A stretch of 11,158 nucleotides of DNA from Candidatus Bathyarchaeota archaeon (GCA_014730055.1 WJIV01000095.1:1-11158); one strand, 5' to 3'. Numbered from the stretch's first letter, positions 1 through 6,083 are shown. Numbers and translations: made by a program. The notes: generated from the letters alone by a model not told the origin.

Positions 1-194
1 CAGAATTAATTAAATAAGAAGCTAGCTACTCTGTGCAATAGAAATCCCTATTTAAAAACTCAATCTGTAATTTAAATTTCGCTAATCTTAAGTCATATTT
101 TAAAGTACCTTAGCTTCAATTGGGTTAATATTGATTAAATAATCATTAATTAGGAAAACAAATAAACAAACGATAAGTTCTATACTTCTAATAA
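1..194. other. AT-rich intergenic region upstream of nadM
   Basis: This stretch is very AT-rich and has no convincing coding sequence on either strand. It presumably contains the promoter of the nadM-led cluster. TTAAATAAT-like and ATTAATTA-like tracts lie 40-70 bases before the GTG start, but none is placed well enough to be called as a single TATA box. No Shine-Dalgarno sequence precedes the start, so nadM may be leaderless or nearly so. Confidence 0.5.
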
Positions 195-749
195 GTGATA
201 CCTTTGACCACAGCACTTTTTGTCGGAAGATTTCAACCATTCCACTACGGACACCTCTATGCCATTGAAAAAATTCTAGAAGAAAACGAGGAACTAATAC
301 TCGTAGTCGGGAGTGCCCAGATGAGTCATGAACCAGATAATCCATTTACAGCCGGGGAACGGATTGAGATGATGCGAGCGGCTCTAGACCAGGAAAATGT
401 ACCCCCTGAGAGATACATGATTATTCCAATCCCTGACGCACCAGCTCATAGGGTATGGGTAAGCCAGGTGGAGAGCCAGACTCCTAGATTTGATCTTGTT
501 TACAGTAATCAACCCCTGACCCGTAGACTACTTATTGAAGCGGGTTATACAGTGAACTTTATTCCTCTCTACCGTCGAGGTAAGTACGAGGCTACTGAGA
601 TAAGGAGAAGAATCCTCGAAGGTGAGAACTGGGCAGACCTAGTGCCTAAATCGGTTTATCAGATTGTTCAGAATATTGATGGGGAAACAAGGATAAGGGA
701 CCTAGCAAAAACAGATACAGTGGACAGTAATAATGCCACAATATCTTGA
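195..749 (+). CDS. nadM: Nicotinamide-nucleotide adenylyltransferase (archaeal NadM type)
   Basis: This enzyme transfers AMP from ATP to nicotinamide mononucleotide, making NAD+ and pyrophosphate in the cytoplasm. The 184-residue length matches archaeal NadM. The N-terminus has the nucleotidyltransferase signature G11-R-F-Q-P-F-H17-Y-G-H20, the (H/T)xGH motif. There is a P80-D-A...W88 segment, and near the C-terminus a K130-Y-E-A-T-E-I-R-R-R motif equivalent to the second signature (usually GTEIRRRM). The start is GTG, and a TTG three codons later is possible. GTG leaves a normal short lead-in before the first strand (ALFVGRF). The last 17 bases overlap the next gene, implying co-transcription and probable translational coupling. 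The final 15 or so residues look like a loose tail. Function is assigned with high confidence. Confidence 0.93.
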   Translation: MIPLTTALFVGRFQPFHYGHLYAIEKILEENEELILVVGSAQMSHEPDNPFTAGERIEMMRAALDQENVPPERYMIIPIPDAPAHRVWVSQVESQTPRFDLVYSNQPLTRRLLIEAGYTVNFIPLYRRGKYEATEIRRRILEGENWADLVPKSVYQIVQNIDGETRIRDLAKTDTVDSNNATIS

Positions 750-1398
750 GTTAGCTTGTCCTCTTAAAAAGAGGTTTCCTGGACTAGCCGCGCAGGTCAT
801 TCGATTCAGAAACGTAAGGATTGAGAGAGAAAATAAAGAATTAGAATTATACAAGAAAGAAATAATAAAGGAAATACTTGAGAAATGGAAACTTGAGGAT
901 CTAAAGGACCACCATATATTCAGAGCTTACAGAAATTTTTTCTGGAAACTAGACATCGATCCAACAAAGACAAGGCCAGCAGCAGAAGCAATAATAAGAA
1001 GAGTGCTAAGGGGAAAGGAACTCCCTAGGATAAACACCTGGGTCGATTCATATAACCTAGCCTCTATGAAGACTGCAATACCCATAGCTAGTTTTGATAG
1101 TGACCTTCTTGAAGAGGATCTAATAATGAGAGAGTCGGCGGAGGGTGAAATATTCTTGGGTATAGGTATGGATCAGCCAATAGTGCTAAATGGAGGCGAG
1201 ATCGTCATTGATGACGGAAAGAGGCTTGCAGCGGTATACCCTTATAGGGATGCTGATTACAGTAAGATAACTCTTAACACTAGTAATGTCTTAATGTTGA
1301 TGTGCGGTGCACCCTGTATAAGCATGGTTGAGCTTGAAGAGGCCTCTCAAATAAGCAAAGCAATAGTAAGCAGATTCTGCGATGGTGATATAACTTGA
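733..1398 (+). CDS. Free-standing B3/B4 domain protein (tRNA-binding/editing-like)
   Basis: This 221-residue protein consists mainly of a B3/B4 domain, the fold that forms the editing module of the phenylalanyl-tRNA synthetase beta subunit, but with no synthetase attached. The segments typical of the stand-alone family (COG3382) are clear: R81-P-A-A-E-A-I-I-R-R, then P98-R-I-N-T-W-V-D-S-Y-N-L-A-S, a hydrophobic strand I116-P-I-A-S-F-D and a late N182-T-S-N-V-L strand. The first 75 residues are a charged helical lead. By homology it may bind tRNA or hydrolyse a mischarged aminoacyl-tRNA, but the substrate is not known to me and cannot be read from the sequence. The ATG lies inside the end of nadM (17-nt overlap). 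Its TGA overlaps the TTG start of rtcA, so it is locked into the operon. Confidence 0.8.
   Translation: MPQYLELACPLKKRFPGLAAQVIRFRNVRIERENKELELYKKEIIKEILEKWKLEDLKDHHIFRAYRNFFWKLDIDPTKTRPAAEAIIRRVLRGKELPRINTWVDSYNLASMKTAIPIASFDSDLLEEDLIMRESAEGEIFLGIGMDQPIVLNGGEIVIDDGKRLAAVYPYRDADYSKITLNTSNVLMLMCGAPCISMVELEEASQISKAIVSRFCDGDIT
1384..1389 (+). promoter_or_regulatory. Ribosome binding site deciding the TTG start of rtcA
   Basis: GGTGAT matches the complement of the archaeal 16S rRNA 3' end. It sits 5 nt before the TTG at 1395, supporting that unusual start codon. It lies within the last codons of the upstream gene. Confidence 0.6.
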
Positions 1399-2444
1399 TA
1401 GAAATTGATGGATCAATGATGGAAGGTGGTGGTCAGCTTCTACGAATGGCCACTACATACAGCGCTGTCCTAACAGAACCAATCAGAGTATACAATATAA
1501 GAGCAGGGAGAAGCACTCCCGGATTAAGACCCCAGCACCTGAAAACCCTTGAAGCTGCTTCTGAGATCTCAGGGGCGAAGACCCATGGAGCAGAAATAAA
1601 GTCAAAGGAGATTGAATTCTATCCACAGGAGATAAACGGCGGGGAGTATTCTTATAATATAGGAACAGCAGGAAGCATAACCCTTCTTTTACAGTGCCTT
1701 ATACCAATAGCGGCATACTCGGATAAGACAGTTAAGATAACTGTCACAGGGGGTACTGCAGTTAAGTGGAGCCCACCGACACCTTTTCTCACGAATGTCG
1801 TTTGGAGAGCTTTCAGGAAGATGGGTATTGAATGCAGATTGGAAGTAAATAGACATGGCTTCTACCCAATAGGAGGTGGGGAAGTTATCGTCAAAGTGGA
1901 AGACTCATCTAGAATTATGGATTTCAATCCTCATCATCAAGGAATTGAGACAATCTATGGTGTATCCGTCTGTGGAAAACTCCCCTCTCATGTGGCTGAA
2001 AGGCAGGCTAAATCGGCAAGGAAAGAGCTGATTCAAGAGGGATTCGAAGCGGATATTGACATTCTAACGCTCACTGGAAGTTCTGAACCTTATAGTCCTG
2101 GAAGCTTGATAACCCTATGGACCGACAGCATGTACTTAGGATCAGATTCCCTGGGTGAGAGAGGAAAACCAGCGGAGACCGTTGGAAAAGAAGCAGCAAA
2201 CAGCTTACTGTCCCAGATAAAGACAGGAGCAGAGGTTGATCTGCATACCTGTGATCACCTTATACTCCCGTGTTCTCTTGCATCAGGGACCTCAAGTTTT
2301 AAGACAAGTAAATTGACTATGCATACAATAACTGCTATAGAACTTGCCAAGATTTTCACAAAAGCAAAATTTCAGGTAACAGGAGAAAGAGACGAACCCG
2401 CTGAGATAACCTGCGAAGGGATAGGTCTTAATAGACAGAGATAA
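1395..2444 (+). CDS. rtcA: RNA 3'-terminal phosphate cyclase
   Basis: RtcA uses ATP to convert an RNA 3'-phosphate to a 2',3'-cyclic phosphate through a covalent enzyme-AMP intermediate. The 349-residue length is normal. Visible family features are E10-G-G-G-Q-L-L-R, R36-A-G-R-S-T-P-G-L-R-P-Q-H-L, and the family signature H154-G-F-Y-P-I-G-G-G-E-V. The C-terminal nucleophile region is M309-H310-T-I-T-A-I-E, where His310 corresponds to the adenylylated histidine (His309 in E. coli). Deviations from the usual pattern are C-D287-H288 instead of A-D-Q, and G-G-T-A instead of G-G-T-D near residue 120. The start is TTG, overlapping the previous stop by 4 nt (TTGA) and preceded by GGTGAT. A 22-nt gap leads to xpb. 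The assignment is secure; full activity is likely but not certain given the substitutions. Confidence 0.93.
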   Translation: MIEIDGSMMEGGGQLLRMATTYSAVLTEPIRVYNIRAGRSTPGLRPQHLKTLEAASEISGAKTHGAEIKSKEIEFYPQEINGGEYSYNIGTAGSITLLLQCLIPIAAYSDKTVKITVTGGTAVKWSPPTPFLTNVVWRAFRKMGIECRLEVNRHGFYPIGGGEVIVKVEDSSRIMDFNPHHQGIETIYGVSVCGKLPSHVAERQAKSARKELIQEGFEADIDILTLTGSSEPYSPGSLITLWTDSMYLGSDSLGERGKPAETVGKEAANSLLSQIKTGAEVDLHTCDHLILPCSLASGTSSFKTSKLTMHTITAIELAKIFTKAKFQVTGERDEPAEITCEGIGLNRQR

Positions 2445-2466
2445 TCCCTAAACATCGTTACTGGAA

Positions 2467-3786
2467 ATGATAATACTTAGGTTCAAACGTGGAGAGATTA
2501 AGGTAGAAGGGGGTAATCTCTACCTTAATAACCTTGAGCCAGATGACATATTTCCAGCTTACAAGTATAATGAAATACTCAAGAAACTTGATAGCCAGAA
2601 AATTAAGTATATTGACAAAGTAGTGAGATCATATGAACCTCTGAAAATAAATTCAAATATCAAACTTAGGAACTATCAGTCTGAAGCACTAGAAGAGTGG
2701 ATTAAGAACTATAATAGAGGAATAGTTGTCCTACCCACAGGTGCGGGTAAAACCTACCTCGCAATAAAGGCTATAGAACGACTTAAAGTATCTACGCTTA
2801 TTGTCGTACCAACGATTGTGCTGTTGGAGCAGTGGAGAGAGCTCTTGGAGGATCACTTACGAACGCCAATTGGGGCTATTGGTGGAGGACAGAATGAGCT
2901 CAGCAGCATTACCGTATCCACATATGACTCGGCTAGCATTAGGTCTCGAAACCTTGGCAATATTTTTGAACTAATTATTTTTGATGAGGTTCACCATATG
3001 CCTGCACCAAGCTACCGGAAAATTGCGACAAGATACATCGCTCCATATCGGCTCGGACTTACAGCTACACTGCAATCAGATGAAGCTCATGAGCTTCTTT
3101 TTGATGAATTAATCGGTCCAAAGGTATACAGTCTTGATGTCGATGATCTTGCAGGAGAACATTTGGCTGAGTTCGAGGTTAAAACCATTAAAGTTCCCTT
3201 GACAGGGGAGGAAGCTAATGAATATAACCGTCAGTATGGCATTTATAGGAAATATCTTAGGAAAAATAATATCCGGATTAGGAGTAGCAGGGATTACGTC
3301 AGGCTTATTAAGAGGAGTGGGAGAGACCCGAACGCTCGAAGGGCATTTATGGCTCGGAAGAGGGCCATGGATATCGCCCTTAACAGCCAGAATAAAGTTG
3401 CTTATCTGAAAAGTTTAATCAAACAACACCATGATGATAAGGCACTAATCTTCACTAGTCAGAATAAACTTGTATATAGACTGAGTAAAGATCTACTTAT
3501 CCCGGCAATAACCCATCAGACACCACCTGAAGAAAGAGAGGGCATACTGGGAAAATTCAAAATGGGAGATTACAGGCAAATATTAACAAGCAGAGTACTT
3601 GATGAGGGAATCGATGTTCCTGATGCGAACATAGGAGTTATTATTAGCGGAACCGGTAGCAAGAGACAGTTTGTGCAGAGACTGGGGAGAATATTAAGAA
3701 AGACCCCGGACAAGAAAGCAGTACTTTACGAGCTTGTCTCAGCAGGAACCGCCGAGACTTATATTAGTCATAGGAGGAAGAAGTAA
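2467..3786 (+). CDS. xpb: XPB/Rad25-family DNA helicase (superfamily 2)
   Basis: This is the archaeal homologue of the TFIIH helicase XPB, an ATP-driven DNA-opening motor that partners with Bax1. Its order is: N-terminal damage-recognition-like region (about 1-60), Q-motif region R68-N-Y-Q, Walker A P90-T-G-A-G-K-T96, DEVH box D173-E-V-H176, motif III T199-A-T, thumb-like insertion (about 235-305), and helicase domain 2 with L379-D-E-G-I-D-V-P-D and motif VI Q404-R-L-G-R-I-L-R. At 439 residues it is typical. The RED motif expected a few residues after TAT (E-R-E-D in the Archaeoglobus protein as I recall it) here reads Q203-S-D-E, so the Arg is missing. No strong ribosome binding site precedes the ATG. 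The 3' end carries an AGGAGG that serves the next gene. Confidence 0.93.
   Translation: MIILRFKRGEIKVEGGNLYLNNLEPDDIFPAYKYNEILKKLDSQKIKYIDKVVRSYEPLKINSNIKLRNYQSEALEEWIKNYNRGIVVLPTGAGKTYLAIKAIERLKVSTLIVVPTIVLLEQWRELLEDHLRTPIGAIGGGQNELSSITVSTYDSASIRSRNLGNIFELIIFDEVHHMPAPSYRKIATRYIAPYRLGLTATLQSDEAHELLFDELIGPKVYSLDVDDLAGEHLAEFEVKTIKVPLTGEEANEYNRQYGIYRKYLRKNNIRIRSSRDYVRLIKRSGRDPNARRAFMARKRAMDIALNSQNKVAYLKSLIKQHHDDKALIFTSQNKLVYRLSKDLLIPAITHQTPPEEREGILGKFKMGDYRQILTSRVLDEGIDVPDANIGVIISGTGSKRQFVQRLGRILRKTPDKKAVLYELVSAGTAETYISHRRKK
3772..3777 (+). promoter_or_regulatory. Strong Shine-Dalgarno (AGGAGG) for bax1
   Basis: AGGAGG lies inside the last xpb codons, 8 nt before ATC (3786) and 11 nt before ATT (3789). 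No ATG, GTG or TTG follows within a useful distance in the bax1 frame, yet the frame is open and family-like from here. This site is the main argument for non-canonical initiation close to the xpb stop. Confidence 0.55.
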
Positions 3787-3788
3787 TC

Positions 3789-4934
3789 ATTCTCAGCAAG
3801 GAAAATATTAGAGTATTCCGTAGAAAGGGGGCTCTCTATCCACAATTTCTAGGAGAAGATTATAGCATTGCAAAAACTCTCATAGCAGTTTATGAGGATC
3901 ACTTGGGGGAATCAAGAAGGGAGCTAGAAGAGGCATTAAAGGACTGTGAAGATCTAGGTTACAGCTATAAAATTGTCAGAGGGTTAGCAGAGGTTCTGGA
4001 TAGTCGTAGCGACTTTCACTCTGAAAGTGCTATACCACCAATTAGGGCTAGAGAATTGGTTTTCATGGAAGCAGCTGGACTTGTCGTTACAAACGAGGAT
4101 GAGCGTACTCAGGTGCTGGGCAAGGTAGCTAATGAACTTGGCGTTAGCATAGAAGAACTTGATAACAGTTTATACGCGGACTTAGAACAAGAATCGAAAC
4201 TCGTAGAGTTTAATCCCCCTTCCCCGGAGGAACTTGTTAGATACTATAACTATTCGCTGGTTATTGCACTTTTAGCATATGCAACCAGGGTCGAGGCGAG
4301 GCACCAGGGAAGCGATGAGTACCTCGTCAACCTCGCTCTCAATATAGGAAAGGTTGAGTCCCAGAAGATACTCTCATCGACTAAATTAATTATAGAATTA
4401 GAGAAGACCAAGAGAGTTCAAGGCCGGGGCTATAAACTGGATGATTTTCTCTCGAGACTAATGGAAAACGATGACTGGTTTATGAGAGCAAGTATTAGGT
4501 ATCCTAAAAATCGTAGAATCACAGAGCTTGAAATATCTTCTAGAGAACACGATAAAATAATCGAAAAAGATCCCTTCGAAAAAGAATTCATAATAGACCT
4601 TGGATCAGATAAAGAACCCCTCCCAAAGAAGAAATCCTACCCTGACTTGATTATCATAGAGGATATAGCTCGTAGAAAAGGAATAACTGAGTCAAGAGTA
4701 TTGGAACAGATAGAACATGAGAGTGTTGAATACAAGAATTTAGGTGGGGTTCTTATTACACTGGAGAAATTAAGGGATCTACGTGAGTTATTGGGTGGTG
4801 TTGAGACACTTGGTGAGGCTCAGGAGGTCCTTAAGCAGAATGATGTTAGAAACTTTCTACCTGTGATCGAGTCTCTGGGATATATGATAGAATGGCGTAA
4901 ACCTAGAGATCAAAGCCGTATCTATAAGCTCTAG
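3789..4934 (+). CDS. bax1: Bax1 (DUF790 family), partner of XPB, with apparent AUU/AUC start
   Basis: Bax1 binds archaeal XPB, and the pair is reported as a helicase-nuclease machine. The first canonical start in frame is TTG at 3903, but the frame is open upstream to 3774. Those upstream codons read L-S-K-E-N-I-R-V-F-R-R-K-G-A-L-Y-P-Q-F, a good match to the usual DUF790 N-terminus, so the true start is most likely ATT 3789 or ATC 3786 behind AGGAGG. From ATT the protein has 381 residues. An N-terminal family region is followed by a Y-N-Y-S-L helical segment (about residue 153), W-F-M-R-A-S-I-R-Y (about 230) and F-E-K-E-F (about 263). I do not see the IPDF...EIxGFW-like nuclease core that I associate with DUF790. 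The C-terminus instead looks like small helical, HTH-like segments. The family is secure; the start and nuclease status are open. Confidence 0.8.
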   Translation: MLSKENIRVFRRKGALYPQFLGEDYSIAKTLIAVYEDHLGESRRELEEALKDCEDLGYSYKIVRGLAEVLDSRSDFHSESAIPPIRARELVFMEAAGLVVTNEDERTQVLGKVANELGVSIEELDNSLYADLEQESKLVEFNPPSPEELVRYYNYSLVIALLAYATRVEARHQGSDEYLVNLALNIGKVESQKILSSTKLIIELEKTKRVQGRGYKLDDFLSRLMENDDWFMRASIRYPKNRRITELEISSREHDKIIEKDPFEKEFIIDLGSDKEPLPKKKSYPDLIIIEDIARRKGITESRVLEQIEHESVEYKNLGGVLITLEKLRDLRELLGGVETLGEAQEVLKQNDVRNFLPVIESLGYMIEWRKPRDQSRIYKL

Positions 4935-4938
4935 TAAT

Positions 4939-4946
4939 GTATATAT
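4939..4946 (+). promoter_or_regulatory. TATA box upstream of the proteasome gene
   Basis: GTATATAT lies about 40 nt before the ATG at 4984, immediately after the bax1 stop. A transcript from here would have a leader of about 15-20 nt carrying GGAAAGGT, 7 nt before the ATG. The beta subunit therefore seems to have its own promoter in addition to any read-through from the upstream cluster. Confidence 0.5.
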
Positions 4947-4983
4947 CGAGCCTTCCTTAATCTGCTATGGAAAGGTAATAAAG

Positions 4984-5586
4984 ATGGGCTATCAATCGAT
5001 TCAAGGAGCAACCACTGTAGGCGTGGTATTCAAAGATGGGGTTGTACTGGGGAGTGAAAAAAGAGTAAGCTACGGTAGGATGGTCTCCAGTAAGAGTGGG
5101 AGAAAGGTCTTTAAACTAACTGACAACATCGGTCTGGCCTTCGCAGGGCTCATATCAGATATGCAGTCCTTAGTGAGAGAGGCATCAGCATACGCAAATC
5201 TATACCGGTTGGAGAAGGATCGTCCCATCACAACCCAGGCAATGGCTAAACTGATATCAAATATGCTATTTAACAGGCGTTTAGTTCCGTATCTAATGGA
5301 GACATTAATTGGTGGAGTTGACTCGGATGGGCCTTCCTTATATAGCATGGATCTGGTTGGAAGTCTGATACCTGATGATTTCATTGCAGCAGGTTCAGGA
5401 GCACCAGTGGCCATCGGTGTACTGGAATCAGATTTTAAGAAGGATATGAGCAAAGAGGAAGCAATGAAACTGGCAGAGAAGTCAATAAGAGCTGCAGTTG
5501 CCAGAGATGTTGCTAGTGGCAATGGCATTGATATACTTGTAATTACTGAAGATAGTGTTGAGGATCACACCATTATGTTACCTTAA
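4984..5586 (+). CDS. psmB: Proteasome beta subunit, Thr1 replaced by Ala
   Basis: This is a 20S proteasome beta-type subunit (Ntn-hydrolase fold, cytoplasmic), 200 residues long with a propeptide-like lead of about 8 residues. Aligned with the archaeal pattern TTTVGxxxKD, the protein reads A9-T-T-V-G-V-V-F-K-D, so the residue after Gly8 that should be the catalytic Thr1 is Ala9. The partners Glu17 (in S-E-K-R) and Lys33 (in S-G-R-K-V-F) of mature numbering are kept, as are the conserved G-S-G-A-P and late A-V-A-R-D-V-A-S-G-N-G-I-D segments. Some archaea have two beta subunits, one non-catalytic, and the K-R-V-S-Y-G stretch resembles that type. This is probably a structural subunit needing a catalytic partner elsewhere. 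Less likely, processing one residue later exposes Thr10. A T-run follows the stop. Confidence 0.9.
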   Translation: MGYQSIQGATTVGVVFKDGVVLGSEKRVSYGRMVSSKSGRKVFKLTDNIGLAFAGLISDMQSLVREASAYANLYRLEKDRPITTQAMAKLISNMLFNRRLVPYLMETLIGGVDSDGPSLYSMDLVGSLIPDDFIAAGSGAPVAIGVLESDFKKDMSKEEAMKLAEKSIRAAVARDVASGNGIDILVITEDSVEDHTIMLP

Positions 5587-5588
5587 TA

Positions 5589-5594
5589 TTTTTT
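5589..5594 (+). terminator. T-run terminator after psmB
   Basis: Six consecutive T residues, followed by more T-rich sequence, lie just after the psmB stop. This is the usual archaeal intrinsic termination signal. No stem is needed or seen. Confidence 0.45.
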
Positions 5595-5601
5595 GTAAAT
5601 A

Positions 5602-5610
5602 TTTTATATA
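5602..5610 (+). promoter_or_regulatory. TATA box of the cysteine-rich small gene
   Basis: TTTTATATA is centred about 32 nt before the ATG at 5639, consistent with a transcript starting within a few bases of the start codon. No Shine-Dalgarno is present, so the message is probably leaderless or nearly so. Confidence 0.5.
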
Positions 5611-5638
5611 GAACCAAGCATAGGTATTTCTGGTATAA

Positions 5639-5827
5639 ATGGCTGTAGGAACCGAGTGTAAACTTCGTGATTGCTCACACAACCAGAATAACACATGCCA
5701 GATAGACTCAAGTTGTGAACCTCTTCTTGACTGGATGAGTTTCAGTGGCTACTGTCCAGATTACGATGGAGAAAAATTTCCAGGTGTGAGAGACGAATCA
5801 AGACAGGGAAAATCAAGGTTCAAGTAA
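5639..5827 (+). CDS. Small cysteine-rich protein, probable metal-binding, function unknown
   Basis: This 62-residue protein has five cysteines: C7 and C12 in C-K-L-R-D-C, C20 in N-T-C-Q, C26 in S-S-C-E, and C39 in G-Y-C-P-D-Y. The spacing resembles small archaeal zinc-ribbon or knuckle proteins. The charged tail after residue 45 looks disordered. There is no signal peptide, so a cytoplasmic protein binding a metal, or possibly nucleic acid, is the likeliest reading. I do not recognise a named family with certainty. A well-placed TATA box upstream, a T-run before the following tRNA and a composition unlike random AT-rich spacer support it being a real gene. It sits alone between psmB and tRNA-Ala and appears to be a single transcription unit. 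Confidence 0.65.
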   Translation: MAVGTECKLRDCSHNQNNTCQIDSSCEPLLDWMSFSGYCPDYDGEKFPGVRDESRQGKSRFK

Positions 5828-5905
5828 GTTTTTACATTAATTAAACAAGCTTCAAAAAGGAACAGATTTCATTAATATTAATATACATTAGAGGTATCTG
5901 TAAAC

Positions 5906-5911
5906 TTTTTT
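5906..5911 (+). terminator. T-run between small gene and tRNA
   Basis: A run of six T residues about 80 nt after the small cysteine-rich gene could end its transcript. It lies downstream of a TTAATATTAATATACAT tract (5872-5888), a plausible promoter for the tRNA. Confidence 0.3.
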
Positions 5912-5937
5912 AACTCTCCTCTGTTCTTCAGTGAGGA

Positions 5938-6010
5938 GGGCTGGTAGTTCAGGGGTATGAATACTTGGTTCGCAACCAAGGGGTCGGGGGTTCAAATCCC
6001 CCCCAGTCCA
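5938..6010 (+). tRNA. tRNA-Ala(CGC)
   Basis: A complete cloverleaf can be drawn. The acceptor stem GGGCTGG pairs with CCAGTCC, including G3:U70, the alanine identity pair, and the discriminator is A73. The D-stem is GTTC/GAAT with an 8-base loop. The anticodon stem CTTGG/CCAAG encloses loop TTCGCAA with anticodon CGC (5971-5973), reading GCG. The variable loop is GGGTC. The T-stem GGGGG/CCCCC encloses TTCAAAT. CCA is not encoded, which is common in archaea, and no intron is present. Compared with the archaeal tRNA-Ala form I recall, the D-arm has one extra T and a G-U closing pair. The last bases are followed directly by TTTTT. Confidence 0.95.
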
Positions 6011-6015
6011 TTTTT
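6011..6015 (+). terminator. T-run terminator of tRNA-Ala
   Basis: TTTTT directly follows the discriminator base of the tRNA, as expected for an archaeal tRNA transcript end. Confidence 0.5.
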
Positions 6016-6060
6016 GTTCAAATTAAACATAATTAAAAAGATCAACAAGATATCTCTAAC

Positions 6061-6078
6061 TTGAACCTGTTGAACCTA
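6061..6078. repeat. Tandem 9-bp direct repeat at the MFS promoter
   Basis: Two near-identical 9-mers, TTGAACCTG and TTGAACCTA, lie end to end and run directly into the TATATAG element. They are in the position where a regulator or the BRE contact region would lie. They could be chance in AT-rich spacer. Confidence 0.4.
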
Positions 6079-6083
6079 TATAG
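6077..6083 (+). promoter_or_regulatory. Probable TATA box of the MFS gene
   Basis: TATATAG lies about 60 nt before the ATG at 6141, which would give a leader of about 35 nt. Other AT-rich tracts closer to the start compete, so placement is tentative. Confidence 0.35.

Noticed and set aside
100..345. Minus-strand open frame across the nadM promoter and start
   Set aside because: It overlaps the conserved GRFQPFHYGH coding region on the other strand, has no promoter signal and no recognisable domain.
2467..4934. A single XPB-Bax1 fusion protein made by programmed frameshifting
   Set aside because: The frames do overlap at 3774-3783, but no classical slippery heptamer is seen and AGGAGG fits simple initiation better. 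Kept only as an alternative under the bax1 start finding.
5070..5528. Long open frame on the minus strand opposite psmB
   Set aside because: It is antisense to a clear proteasome subunit, its protein is low-complexity in S, L and P, and it matches no family I know.
5938..6010. tRNA pseudogene because of the extra D-loop base
   Set aside because: All stems pair, G3:U70 and A73 fit alanine, and an 8-base D-loop with a G-U closing pair is within normal variation.
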